This document shows, in pieces, positions 14,819-24,041 of a stretch of 64,000 nucleotides of DNA (position 1 is the first letter of the stretch; each line of letters starts with the position of its first letter). The stretch spans positions 486,501-550,500 of the forward strand of contig NZ_JASZYB010000002.1 in assembly GCF_030317205.1 (NCBI RefSeq). The letters run 5' to 3'. Position numbers and translations under genes: made by a program. This DNA is from Variovorax sp. J2L1-78. Its GTDB lineage: Bacteria; Pseudomonadota; Gammaproteobacteria; Burkholderiales; Burkholderiaceae_C. The notes under the pieces were generated by a model. That model had not been told where the DNA came from. It saw only the letters and a program-made list of their open reading frames with translations, and did not search any database.

Positions 14819-16471
14819 ATGGACCAGCCCGATTTCAAACGCCAACTCGCCGAACGCCTTGCCACCGATTTCGGCCGGCGCGACTTTCTGCGCGTGATGC
14901 AGGCCGGCGCCCTGTCGGCGGCCACGGCGGCAGCCGGCGGTGCCGCGCTGCTCGGCCCGAACGTGGCAGCGGCCGCCGAGCCCAAGCGCGGCGGCACGCT
15001 GAAGTGGGGCCAGGTGGTGCCGCCTGACACGCTCGACCCGCACTTCACCGGCTCGCTGGCCGCCATCAAGATCCACAACAACATCTACAACGGCCTGCTC
15101 AAGGTGGCGTACGACGGCAAGAAGGTCACCTTCGTGCCCGACCTGGCCGCGAGCTGGGAGATGACCGACGACAAGACGCACGTCTTCAAGCTGCGCCCCG
15201 ACGTCAAGTTCCATGACGGCGATGCCTGCGACGCCGCCGCCGTGAAGTGGAGCATCGAGCGCGTGAAGGACCCCAAGACCGGCTCGCCGCACGCCTGGAT
15301 GGTGGCCTCGCTCGAAGGCATCGACATCATCGATCCGTTGACGATCCGCGTGCGCTACAACAAGCCCTTCGCCTTCTTCCCGGTGGCCATGAACGGCGCC
15401 ACCGGCCGCGCGGGCACCATCGTCTCGCGCCGCGCGGTGGAGAAGTTCGGCAAGGACTTCGGTCGCAACCCGGTGGGCACCGGCCCGTTCAAGTTCGTGC
15501 AGTGGCGAGAGAACGAGATGATCGAGCTGCAGCGCAACCCCGACTACTTCGAGAAGGGCCTGCCCTACCTCGACAAGATCAACATCCAGCTGATCAAGGA
15601 GCCGACGTCCGCCGTGGCGGCGCTGATCTCGGGCCAGATCGATGCGCTCGACGCCTGCCCCTTCCAGTTCATGTCGCAGCTGCGCGCGAACAAGAACCTG
15701 CAGGTCTTCGGCGAGGTCGAGGGCAACTACGCCTTCCTGGGCATGAACACCAAGCGCGCCCCGTTCGACGACCCGAACCTGCGCCTGGCCGTGGCCTACG
15801 CGATCGACCGCGACGTGCTGGTCAAGCAGGGCTACTTCGGCGATGCGATCGCGGCCTATTCGATGGTCTCGCCGCCGATGTCGAACTTCTACGACCCGGC
15901 CATCGCCAAGTCGGGCCGCGGCCAGTTCTTCGACCTCAAGAAGGCGCAGGCCTACCGCGCCAAGGCCAAGGACCAGGGCGAGGTGGCGCCGGTGTATCTG
16001 GCGTCGGAGGCCTTCACCTCCAACGGCGGCAGCGGCAGCCGCAATGCGCAGCTCATCATCCCGATGCTGGCGAAGATCGGCATCAAGGCCAAGCTGGAGC
16101 TGATGGACCCGGCCGTGCTCAACAAGCGCACCAACGCCGGCGACTACGACTTCTATGACGCCGCCTGGGAAGCCGACCTGGACCCGGACGAGACCATTCG
16201 CCCCGAGTGGCTCAGCGGCATGCCGTGGAACCGCGTGGGCTACGCCAACCCGGCCTTCGACGCGCTGATCCTGCAGGCGTCGCAGATCGTCGACGTCGCC
16301 GCGCGCAAGAAGCTCTACGAGCAGGCCGAGGACATCATGCTGATGCAGGACGCGCCGATGGCCGTGCTCGCGCACACCAAGGTCTACAAGATCTTCAACA
16401 AGCGCGTGGACGGCTTCAAGTACGTGCCGGTGAACCTGATGAACATGCACACGGTCAGCCTGAAGGCTTAA
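14819..16471 (+). CDS. Peptide-type ABC transporter substrate-binding protein with Tat signal
   Basis: 550 residues, SBP_bac_5 family (DppA/GsiB-like). The N-terminus contains a twin-arginine signal (GRRDFLRVMQAG, about residues 19-30, then a hydrophobic region to about 55), unusual because most DppA proteins use Sec. The mature part shows the family segments GGTLKWGQVVPPDTLDPHF, VKFHDGDACDAAAVKWS and GTGPFKFVQWRENEMIELQRN. It is the first gene of a five-gene importer. Confidence 0.92.
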   Translation: MDQPDFKRQLAERLATDFGRRDFLRVMQAGALSAATAAAGGAALLGPNVAAAAEPKRGGTLKWGQVVPPDTLDPHFTGSLAAIKIHNNIYNGLLKVAYDGKKVTFVPDLAASWEMTDDKTHVFKLRPDVKFHDGDACDAAAVKWSIERVKDPKTGSPHAWMVASLEGIDIIDPLTIRVRYNKPFAFFPVAMNGATGRAGTIVSRRAVEKFGKDFGRNPVGTGPFKFVQWRENEMIELQRNPDYFEKGLPYLDKINIQLIKEPTSAVAALISGQIDALDACPFQFMSQLRANKNLQVFGEVEGNYAFLGMNTKRAPFDDPNLRLAVAYAIDRDVLVKQGYFGDAIAAYSMVSPPMSNFYDPAIAKSGRGQFFDLKKAQAYRAKAKDQGEVAPVYLASEAFTSNGGSGSRNAQLIIPMLAKIGIKAKLELMDPAVLNKRTNAGDYDFYDAAWEADLDPDETIRPEWLSGMPWNRVGYANPAFDALILQASQIVDVAARKKLYEQAEDIMLMQDAPMAVLAHTKVYKIFNKRVDGFKYVPVNLMNMHTVSLKA

Positions 16472-16483
16472 GAGGTCGACCGC

Positions 16484-17434
16484 GTGATGGCCCGTGCGCT
16501 GTTCTCCCGCTTGATGCAGACACTGCTGGTGCTGGCGGTGGTCTCGATCGCCGCCTTCTGGTTTCTCAAGCTGGCGCCGGGCGACCCGGTGTCGCTGATG
16601 CTGGGCGCGGAGTATTCGCCGGCGGCGCACGCCAAGCTCACGCGCGAACTCGGGCTCGACCTGCCCTGGCCGCAGCAGTACCTCAACTGGCTCGGTGGCT
16701 TCGTGCGCGGCGACTGGGGCACCTCGTACATCAGCCACGCCGACATCTTCAAGCAGGCGGTGTACGAGGCGCTGCCGATCACGCTCACGCTGTCGGCGCT
16801 GGCCCTGGCGATGGCGCTGCTGATCGGCGTGCCGGCCGGCATGCTCGCGGCGCTGCGCCGCGGCGGGCCGGTCGACTGGCTGGTCTCGTCGCTGTCGGTG
16901 CTCGGCTCGGCCGTGCCGAGCTTCTACCTGGGCATCGTGCTGGTCTGGGTGTTCGGCGTGGGCATGGGCTGGTTCCCGACCATGGGCTTCGTGCGCCCGT
17001 GGGAAGACTTCGCCGCCGGCATGCACCACCTGGCGCTGCCGGCCATCACACTGGGCGCGTACTACGCCGGCCTCATCGCCATCACCACCCGCGCGAGCCT
17101 GATCGACGTGATGGCCCAACCCTTCATCGGCGCGGTGCGCGCACGCGGCGAGCCGATGTGGCGCGTGGTCGGCGTGCACGCGATGCGCAACGTGCTGATG
17201 CCGCTGGTCACGGTGATCGGGCTGCAGCTGGGCGGGCTGCTGCGCGGTGCCGTCATGACCGAGGTGGTGTTCGCCATCCCCGGCCTGGGCATGATGATCA
17301 CCACCGCCGTGCTCAACCGCGAATACGGCGTGGTGCAGGCCGGGATCATGCTCACCGCGCTCTTCTTCGTGCTGGTCAACCTGCTGGTCGACCAGACCTA
17401 CCAATGGCTCGATCCACGGCTGCGCCGGCGATGA
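16484..17434 (+). CDS. Peptide-type ABC transporter permease (DppB/GsiC family)
   Basis: 316-residue inner-membrane permease. The N-terminal segment AAFWFLKLAPGDPVSLMLG and the EAA-type loop around VRARGEPMWRVVGVHAMRN are DppB-like, with six predicted transmembrane helices. GTG at 16484 is chosen for its spacing to AGAGG; ATG at 16487 is equally possible. Confidence 0.92.
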   Translation: MMARALFSRLMQTLLVLAVVSIAAFWFLKLAPGDPVSLMLGAEYSPAAHAKLTRELGLDLPWPQQYLNWLGGFVRGDWGTSYISHADIFKQAVYEALPITLTLSALALAMALLIGVPAGMLAALRRGGPVDWLVSSLSVLGSAVPSFYLGIVLVWVFGVGMGWFPTMGFVRPWEDFAAGMHHLALPAITLGAYYAGLIAITTRASLIDVMAQPFIGAVRARGEPMWRVVGVHAMRNVLMPLVTVIGLQLGGLLRGAVMTEVVFAIPGLGMMITTAVLNREYGVVQAGIMLTALFFVLVNLLVDQTYQWLDPRLRRR

Positions 17435-17471
17435 CGCCCGAGCGCCGCATGCTCTTCATCGACGGGTACCC

Positions 17472-18374
17472 ATGAGCGTCGTCCTTCCTCCTTCTTCTTC
17501 CGCGGTGGCCCCGCAGGCCATGGCGCCCGCAGCCGGCTGGCGCCAGCGCTGGTGGCACCCGATCCGGCGCGAGCCCGCCGCGCTGGTGGGCATCGGCATC
17601 GTCGGCCTCTTCGCGCTGATGGCGCTGTTCGCGCCGTGGCTGGCCACGCACGACCCGACCGTGCAGGACTTCGCCGTGGCGCTGCAGCCGCCGAGCGCCG
17701 ACCACTGGCTGGGCACCGACTCCTTTGGGCAGGACCTGTATTCGCGCCTGCTCTACGGCGCGCGGCTGGCGCTGGGCATCGGCTTCGGCTCGGTGGCGCT
17801 CGGCCTGGCCGGCGGGCTGGTCGTCGGCCTTGTCGCGGGCCTGGCCGGCGGGCGCATCGAATGGGCGCTGATGCGCCTGGTCGACGCGATCCTCGCCTTC
17901 CCCGAGATCATCCTGGCCATCGCCTTCATCGCCGTGCTCGGCATGGGCGTGGACAAGCTGGTGTACGCGCTGGCCGTGTCCTTCATCGGCCCGTTCGCGC
18001 GCATCGTGCGCTCCGACGTGCTGCAGGTGAAGTCGCTGCCCTTCGTCGAGGCCGCCGGCCTGATGGGCGTGCCCAAACTGCGCATCGTGCTACGGCATCT
18101 GCTGCCGCACGTGACCTCCTCGCTGCTGGTGCAGGCGGGCATCCGCATCAGCACGGCCATCCTGCTGGAGTCGGGCCTGTCCTTCTTCGGCCTGGGCGTG
18201 GTACCGCCGACGCCGGACTGGGGCCTGATGATCGCGGAAGGCCGCGGCTTCATCACGATGGCCTGGTGGATCTCGACCTGGCCCGGCCTCGCGCTGGCGG
18301 TGCTGCTGGTCGGCCTCACGCTGATGGGCGACGGGCTGCGCAACGCCTTCGCGCCGCGATCGGAGGGCCGGTGA
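17472..18374 (+). CDS. Peptide-type ABC transporter permease (DppC/GsiD family)
   Basis: 300 residues. It has an N-terminal cytosolic segment, then REPAALVGIGIVGLFALMAL and the DppC marker HWLGTDSFGQDLYSRLLYGAR at about 78-98. The EAA loop falls at EAAGLMGVPKLRIVLRHLLP. It pairs with the preceding permease, 37 nt away, and its stop is adjacent to the start of the ATPase gene. Confidence 0.92.
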   Translation: MSVVLPPSSSAVAPQAMAPAAGWRQRWWHPIRREPAALVGIGIVGLFALMALFAPWLATHDPTVQDFAVALQPPSADHWLGTDSFGQDLYSRLLYGARLALGIGFGSVALGLAGGLVVGLVAGLAGGRIEWALMRLVDAILAFPEIILAIAFIAVLGMGVDKLVYALAVSFIGPFARIVRSDVLQVKSLPFVEAAGLMGVPKLRIVLRHLLPHVTSSLLVQAGIRISTAILLESGLSFFGLGVVPPTPDWGLMIAEGRGFITMAWWISTWPGLALAVLLVGLTLMGDGLRNAFAPRSEGR

Positions 18375-18376
18375 GC

Positions 18377-19423
18377 ATGTACGTCGACAACGGCATTCCT
18401 GCCGCAGCGCCCGCCGACGCCGGCCACCCCGCGCCCGAGCTGGCCGGGCCGCCGCTGCTGGCGGTGCAAGACCTCACGCTGGAACGCGGCGGCAACGCCG
18501 TGCTCGACCGCGTGACGCTCTCGCTGGGTGCGGGCCGCACGCTCGGCCTGCTGGGCGAATCAGGCGCCGGCAAGTCGACGCTCGCGATGGCGCTGATCGG
18601 TCTGCTGCAGGCGCCCGAGGTGCGGATGCAGGGCAGCATGCGCTTCGACGGCGAAGAGCTGGTCGGCCTGCCGGAGAAGCGTTTTCAGACGCTGCGCGGG
18701 CGCCGCATCGGCCTGGTCTTCCAGGACGCATCGGCGGCGCTCGACCCCTGCTTCACCATCGGCGACCAGGTCTGCGAGCCGCTGCGCCGCCACCTGCGGC
18801 TCGACCGCCGGCAGGCCATCGAACGTGCCGTGGAACTGCTCGACAGCGTCGGCATTCCCGACGCGCGCACGCGCCTGGCCGCCTACCCGCACCAGCTGTC
18901 GGGCGGCATGCAGCAGCGCGTGATGATCTCGATCGCGCTGGCCTGCAACCCCGAGCTGCTGATCGCCGACGAGCCGACCAGCGCGCTGGACGTGACCATC
19001 CAGGCGCAGATCATGGAGCTGATCCTCACGCGGGTGCGCGCGCTCGGCTCGAGCGCCATCTTCGTGCTGCACGACCTGGCGCTGGCATCGCAGGTGTGCG
19101 ACGACATCGCGGTGATGTACGCCGGCCAGATCGTCGAGACCGGGCCCGCCCGCGCCGTGCTCGGCCACCCGCTGCACCCCTACACCGTGGGCCTGCGCCG
19201 CTGCGTGGTCGAACTCGACGCGGTGCGGCTCGAACCGCTGGCCGGCACCGTGCCGGGCGCGGCCGACATGCCGGCGGGCTGCCGCTTCGCGACCCGCTGC
19301 CCGCACGTCCGCCCCCGTTGCGCGGCGGAGCGCCCGCCTCTGGTTCAGCGTGAGGGGCGCAGCCTGGCCTGCTGGGAGATCGACCGCCTCCTCGCGGCCG
19401 CCAGCGAAGGAGTCGCCGCATGA
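18377..19423 (+). CDS. Peptide-type ABC transporter ATP-binding protein (DppD family)
   Basis: 348 residues. Walker [10 protein letters not shown] at 60-68, signature LSGGMQQRV, Walker [13 protein letters not shown]. The C-terminal oligopeptide-transporter extension contains a Cys cluster ([15 protein letters not shown]) that in DppD/DppF proteins can bind an Fe-S centre. The start may be this ATG or GTG at 18371; GGAGG lies 10 nt before the ATG. Confidence 0.9.
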   Translation: MYVDNGIPAAAPADAGHPAPELAGPPLLAVQDLTLERGGNAVLDRVTLSLGAGRTLGLLGESGAGKSTLAMALIGLLQAPEVRMQGSMRFDGEELVGLPEKRFQTLRGRRIGLVFQDASAALDPCFTIGDQVCEPLRRHLRLDRRQAIERAVELLDSVGIPDARTRLAAYPHQLSGGMQQRVMISIALACNPELLIADEPTSALDVTIQAQIMELILTRVRALGSSAIFVLHDLALASQVCDDIAVMYAGQIVETGPARAVLGHPLHPYTVGLRRCVVELDAVRLEPLAGTVPGAADMPAGCRFATRCPHVRPRCAAERPPLVQREGRSLACWEIDRLLAAASEGVAA

Positions 19424-20403
19424 GCCTGCTCTTCGAAATGCACGACGTGGAGAAGTCGTACGCCGTCGGGCATGGCCCGCGCACGAGCCTGTTCGGCCGG
19501 CGTGCACCGCGCCGCCTGAAGGCGCTCGACGGTGTGCGGCTGGACATCGCGGCCGGCGACTCGGTCGCGCTGGTGGGCGAGAGCGGGTCGGGCAAGTCGA
19601 CGCTGGTGCGCCTCATGCTCGGCCTGGAGCCGCCCAGCGACGGTCGCCTGCGCTACCGGCAGGCCGAGTTCGGCACGCTCGACGCGGCCGGCCGCCAGCG
19701 CTTCGCGCGCGAGGTCGCCTTCATCTACCAGAACGCGCGCGGCTCCATGAACCCACGGCTGCGGGTACGCGACATCCTGATCGAGCCGCTGCGGCTCTAC
19801 AAGATCTGCCCGCCGGCCGACGAGGCGGCACGCGTGGCCGCGCTGCTGCAGCGCGTCGGGCTTTCGGCGGCCCTGGCCGACCGCTTCCCGGCCGAACTCT
19901 CGGGCGGCCAGGTACGACGCGTGGCGGTGGCGCGCGCGCTGGCCGGCGAGCCGACGACCCTCGTCGCGGACGAATCGGTCGCGGGCCTCGACGTGTCGGT
20001 GCAGGCGCAATTGCTGAACCTGCTGCGCGACCTGTGCCGCGACATGGGGCTCACGCTGGTCTTCATCACGCACGACCTGGGCGTGGCGAGCTACCTGTGC
20101 CAGCGCGTGGCCGTGATGTACCTCGGCCGCATCGTGGAAGAAGGCCCGACGGCGGAGGTGATGGCCCGGCCGCTGCACCCGTACACGCGGGCGCTGATGC
20201 AGGCCTTCCCGAGCTTCGAGCGGCCGCTGAAGGCGTCGCTGGCCGGCGAGATCCCGAGCCCGATCGACCTGCCGCAGGGCTGCCGCTTCGCGTCGCGCTG
20301 CCCCGACGTCCGCGCGGCGTGTCGTCTGGAAGACCCGGTGCTCACACGCCGGACCGACGCGGACACGCGCACCGTGGCCTGCCTGTTCCCGCTGAACGAC
20401 TGA
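19420..20403 (+). CDS. Peptide-type ABC transporter ATP-binding protein (DppF family)
   Basis: 327 residues. Walker A GESGSGKST at 53-61, signature LSGGQVRRVAVAR, and Walker B TLVADESVAGLD, in which the usual DEP is DES. The tail again has GCRFASRCPDVRAAC. The start overlaps the preceding stop by 4 nt. It completes the A-B-C-D-F importer set. Confidence 0.9.
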   Translation: MSLLFEMHDVEKSYAVGHGPRTSLFGRRAPRRLKALDGVRLDIAAGDSVALVGESGSGKSTLVRLMLGLEPPSDGRLRYRQAEFGTLDAAGRQRFAREVAFIYQNARGSMNPRLRVRDILIEPLRLYKICPPADEAARVAALLQRVGLSAALADRFPAELSGGQVRRVAVARALAGEPTTLVADESVAGLDVSVQAQLLNLLRDLCRDMGLTLVFITHDLGVASYLCQRVAVMYLGRIVEEGPTAEVMARPLHPYTRALMQAFPSFERPLKASLAGEIPSPIDLPQGCRFASRCPDVRAACRLEDPVLTRRTDADTRTVACLFPLND

Positions 20404-20435
20404 CGCTTCCGCGCCGCGGTTCGGCGCTGTCGCCG

Positions 20436-21359
20436 TTAACGCCCCACGGCGCCCGGCGTCGAATAGTCGTAGCGCGGGCCGGGGCCGGCGCTGACCGGCG
20501 GGCCCAGGTCCTGCCGGCCCGTGGTGGCGACGCTGCCGGCGGGCTGCGCTGGCGGTGCCGTGGGCAGCGGCTCGCGCGGACCCGGGCCGGCCACGATGGG
20601 CGGACCGGCATCCTGGTAGTTGGGCGACGAGGTCATCGCGGGCGGGCGCGAGGGTTCGACCCAGCCGCCGAAATCGGCGGGACGCACCCCCGAAGGCGGT
20701 GGCCGCACGCGTTCACGGGCGGCGGCCTGGCGCTGAGGCGTGGGCCTTTCGCCAGCGTCGATGGCGGGGCGTGGGGCCGCGGGCGGCACGATCGACGATG
20801 GCCGCGGCGCGCGTGCTGTCGGGCTGGCCGATCGGGGCGGTGCGTCGGCTGCTGCGGCCGCGGTGGTGGGCAATGGCGCTACGGGCGCCACGGTCGCCGG
20901 CAGAGGGCTCGGCGCTGGGCTCGGGCCGGCGGGTGCCGCCGATGCCGCGACCGGCGGCACCTCCGCACTGACCTGCCCCGCCGGCAACTGCGTCGGCGCC
21001 TTGCTGCCGGTGAGGATGTAGAGGCTCCAGGCGATGAAGCCGATCATCACGGCCAGGCCGGCCATGCAGAACTTGAACCAGAAACCACTGTTGTTGGTCG
21101 CCTGCGCCTGAAGCGGCAGGGGCCGGGAATGGACGGTGCGCGGCGCGTCGAAGCGGCTGTCGCCCCCTGCCGCCGTCGATGCCGCGAGCGGCACCGGGGC
21201 CGTCGCCTGCGGCAGAGGTGCGCGCGTCGGAGCCCGCGCCGACGCGATCGACGGCTCGGCGCCGAGCCGGGCGGCGCACGCCTCGCAGAAGCGAGCCTCG
21301 GCACGGTTGCGTTGGCCGCATTCGGGGCAGGCGATCGTCGACGACTTGGCATTGAACAT
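20436..21359 (-). CDS. Zinc-ribbon membrane protein with Pro/Ala-rich tail
   Basis: 307 residues, function unknown. Seen: a four-Cys zinc ribbon at the N-terminus (ACPECGQ at about 10-16 and FCEACAARLG at 28-37), a low-complexity linker, one transmembrane helix (FCMAGLAVMIGFIAWSLYIL, about 97-116), then about 190 residues of Pro/Ala/Ser-rich sequence with short repeats (SAGPGPR, VAGPGPR). The arrangement suggests a cytosolic metal-binding head and a long disordered outer region. It is convergent with the peptide importer genes. Confidence 0.75.
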   Translation of the reverse strand: MFNAKSSTIACPECGQRNRAEARFCEACAARLGAEPSIASARAPTRAPLPQATAPVPLAASTAAGGDSRFDAPRTVHSRPLPLQAQATNNSGFWFKFCMAGLAVMIGFIAWSLYILTGSKAPTQLPAGQVSAEVPPVAASAAPAGPSPAPSPLPATVAPVAPLPTTAAAAADAPPRSASPTARAPRPSSIVPPAAPRPAIDAGERPTPQRQAAARERVRPPPSGVRPADFGGWVEPSRPPAMTSSPNYQDAGPPIVAGPGPREPLPTAPPAQPAGSVATTGRQDLGPPVSAGPGPRYDYSTPGAVGR

Positions 21360-21477
21360 AGCGCTTCACTGTGCATGAAAGTGAAGCCTTTGGTTGTCGG
21401 TTGGCGCCGGGATCAGGTTTCCACATGTCACACGGCGCGCCGCGCGGCCGCACCGGCAGGGCGCCCATTGCGCGCGC

Positions 21478-23010
21478 TCAGCAGGCGCGCGGCTCCGATG
21501 CCAGCGCCGAGGTCTCGGGGACGACCGGCTGCGTCTCCCCCCGCAGGAAGCTGAACACCGCCAGTGCGGTCAGCACGGTGACGGCCGCCAGCACGCACAG
21601 CAGCGTCGCGAAGGCCGCACCGTAGGCGTGCAGCAGCGCTTCGCGGCCCAGCCCTGGCAGCAGCGCCAGGGCCTGCGGCAGGTCACCGGTCGTCATGCGC
21701 TGCGCGGCCTGCGAGGCGGCCAGCACCGTGTGCCCCGGCAGGTGGGCAAGCTGCAGCGCCACCAGCGCGGTCAGCCCGGCACCGACCAGCGCCAGCGCGA
21801 TGCCCTCGCCGGCCACGCGCACCGTGTTGAAGATGCCCGAGGCCATGCCGGCCCGTTCGCGCGGCACCACGCTCACCGCCAGGCCGTCCATCAGGCCCCA
21901 GGGCAGGCCGATGCCCGCGCCGATCAGCAACAGAGGCCACACCATGGCGTGCAAGGGGGTGCCGGGCGCGCAGCGGCTGAGCCAGACCAGGCCCACCGCG
22001 CACACCAGCAGGCCCAGCGCCGACAGGGCGCCGGCCGGGTAGCGCTGCGCGAGCCAGGCCGCCAGCGTCGGCACCACCAGGATCGGCCCCGACAGCGCGA
22101 ACATGAAGCCGCCCGCCTCCAGCGCACTGCGCCCTTCGAGCCCGACGAAGCGCAGCGGCAACAGCACCAGCAGCACGACGAAGCCATAGGCCGGTGCGGC
22201 GGCCAGCAACTGCACGCCGACGAAACGCGGGAAGCGGAACAGCGACAGGTCGAGCATCGGATGCGCGGCGCGGCGCTCGATGGCGATGAAGGCCGCGCCC
22301 ATGAGCGCCGCACCGGCCAGCGCAGCGATCACCCACGGGCTGCCCCAGCCGCTGTCGGGCGCCTGCAGCACGCCCAGCGTGAGCAGGCTCAGCGCCGCGG
22401 TGAAGCTCAGCGCGCCGGGCAGATCGAGCCCCTGCGCCTGCGGGTTGCGCGATTCGCGCATGGCCGGCGCAGCGATGCCCAGCGCCAGCAGGCACACCGC
22501 GCCGGGGCTCAGCATCACGGCCTGCCAGCCGAAGGTCTGGGCCAGCCAGCCCGACAGCATCGCGCCGCACGACAGCCCCACGCCGAACGAGGTGCCGATC
22601 AGGCTGAAGGCCCGCGTGCGCGCCGCGCCGTCGAACACCTGGGCCAGCGCGGCGGTGCCGGCGGCAAATGCGGCGGCCGACCCCAGCCCCTGCAGCGCGC
22701 GCACCGCGTCGAACGTCACGATGCCCGGCGCCCCCACCAGCATCGCGCAGCTCAGTGCCACCACGACCAGTCCGAGCAGGAAGACGCGCTTGCGTCCCCA
22801 GGCGTCGGCAAGCGCGCCGGCCGCCAGCAGCGTGGCGCCGAAGCTCAGCATGAAGGCGTTGGTGATCCAGTTGAGCTGCACCGGGCTGCCGCCTAGCGCG
22901 TCGCGGATCGCGGGCAGCACCACGGCGGGCCCGGTGAAGCTCAGCGGCATGCCCAGCGCCGCCAGGCACACGGCGGCCAGCAGCCAGTTCTTGGAGACGG
23001 AGGAGGACAT
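21478..23010 (-). CDS. MFS transporter, drug:H+ antiporter type
   Basis: 510 residues with roughly 14 hydrophobic helices (DHA2-like). The A-loop motif is at LADAWGRKRVFLLG (about 64-77), and the helix-5 motif C region lies near SFGVGLSCGAMLSGWLA. The ATG at 23010 has GGAGG-type bases just upstream; the frame runs open to 23118 but that extension has no hydrophobic or conserved content. The divergent LysR gene 113 bp away is its likely regulator. The substrate is unknown. Confidence 0.88.
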   Translation of the reverse strand: MSSSVSKNWLLAAVCLAALGMPLSFTGPAVVLPAIRDALGGSPVQLNWITNAFMLSFGATLLAAGALADAWGRKRVFLLGLVVVALSCAMLVGAPGIVTFDAVRALQGLGSAAAFAAGTAALAQVFDGAARTRAFSLIGTSFGVGLSCGAMLSGWLAQTFGWQAVMLSPGAVCLLALGIAAPAMRESRNPQAQGLDLPGALSFTAALSLLTLGVLQAPDSGWGSPWVIAALAGAALMGAAFIAIERRAAHPMLDLSLFRFPRFVGVQLLAAAPAYGFVVLLVLLPLRFVGLEGRSALEAGGFMFALSGPILVVPTLAAWLAQRYPAGALSALGLLVCAVGLVWLSRCAPGTPLHAMVWPLLLIGAGIGLPWGLMDGLAVSVVPRERAGMASGIFNTVRVAGEGIALALVGAGLTALVALQLAHLPGHTVLAASQAAQRMTTGDLPQALALLPGLGREALLHAYGAAFATLLCVLAAVTVLTALAVFSFLRGETQPVVPETSALASEPRAC

Positions 23011-23123
23011 CGCGATGGCTTTCACACGGGAAGGGGATGGAGGAGCAGAAGATAAAAAGGATTCAATGGAATGAAAATGGCGGCCAGACTCCTCGCACTC
23101 CCAACCCCAGGTTGCCAATCACC

Positions 23124-24041
23124 ATGGACAGTTTCAGCGGGCTCGAATCCTTCGTGCGGGCAGCCGACCTGCTGAGCTTTGCCGCCGCCGGTCGGCACCT
23201 GGGCATCTCGGCGTCGGCGGTGGGCAAGAACGTCGCGCGGCTCGAGGCGCAACTCGGCCTGCGCCTGTTCCACCGCACCACCCGCCAGGTGCGGCTCACG
23301 GCGGAAGGCGCGATGTTCCATGAGCGCTGCCGCCGCATCCTCGACGAGCTCGACGATGCGCGCACCATGATGCAAGACGCGGTGGCCACGCCGCGCGGCC
23401 GCCTGCGCGTGAGCCTGCCGACCATCGGCTACCGCTTCCTGCTGCCGGTGCTGCCGGACTTCAAGGCGCGCTTCCCCGAGATCGAACTCGACCTCGACTT
23501 CAACGACCGCCTGGTCGACGTGATCGCCGAGAACGTGGACGTCGCGATCCGCAGTGGCGACCTGGCGGACTCGCGGCTGGTGGCCCGGCGGCTGGGGCCT
23601 TTCGACTTCGTGCTGGTGGCCTCGCCGGCCTACCTGGCGCGCCACGGCGTGCCGCAGGTGCCGGCCGACCTGGCACGCCATGCCTGTCTGCGCTACAAGT
23701 TCGTGACCGGGGGCAGGATCGAGGATTGGGACCTGCCCGGCCTGCCGACGCAGTTGCCGCCGGGCCTGCTCTCGAACAACATGGAAGCCATGCTCGGCGC
23801 CGCGGTGGCGGGCCTCGGTGTCGCCTACATGCCCGACTTTCTCGCGCGCGATGCGCTGTGCCGCGGCGAACTGCAGCGCGTGCTGGCCGCGCACCTGGTG
23901 CGCCAGGGCCAGTTCTCCGCGCTCTGGCCGTCGAGCCGCCAGCTGTCGCCCAAGGTGCGCGCCTTCGTCGATTTCGCGAGCGAACGGATGTTCAACCAGG
24001 GCGAGCTCCCGGCGCAAGCGCCGCATCAGGCTGCGGCGTAG
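23124..24041 (+). CDS. LysR family transcriptional regulator
   Basis: 305 residues. The winged helix at 1-60 (RHLGISASAVGKNVARLEAQ, LRLFHRTTRQVRLTAEG) is followed by a periplasmic-binding-like effector domain. It belongs to the subgroup with DVAIRSGDLADSRLVARRL, common among regulators of exporters and SDR enzymes. It is divergent from the MFS gene and overlaps the convergent SDR gene by 16 nt at the 3' ends. ATG at 23124 is chosen over an in-frame ATG at 23037 because homology begins at MDSFSGLESFV. Confidence 0.9.
   Translation: MDSFSGLESFVRAADLLSFAAAGRHLGISASAVGKNVARLEAQLGLRLFHRTTRQVRLTAEGAMFHERCRRILDELDDARTMMQDAVATPRGRLRVSLPTIGYRFLLPVLPDFKARFPEIELDLDFNDRLVDVIAENVDVAIRSGDLADSRLVARRLGPFDFVLVASPAYLARHGVPQVPADLARHACLRYKFVTGGRIEDWDLPGLPTQLPPGLLSNNMEAMLGAAVAGLGVAYMPDFLARDALCRGELQRVLAAHLVRQGQFSALWPSSRQLSPKVRAFVDFASERMFNQGELPAQAPHQAAA

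Noticed and set aside
14798..17404. Minus-strand ORF of 868 codons
   Set aside because: Antisense of the peptide receptor and permease genes; His/Arg-rich composition and no recognised motif.
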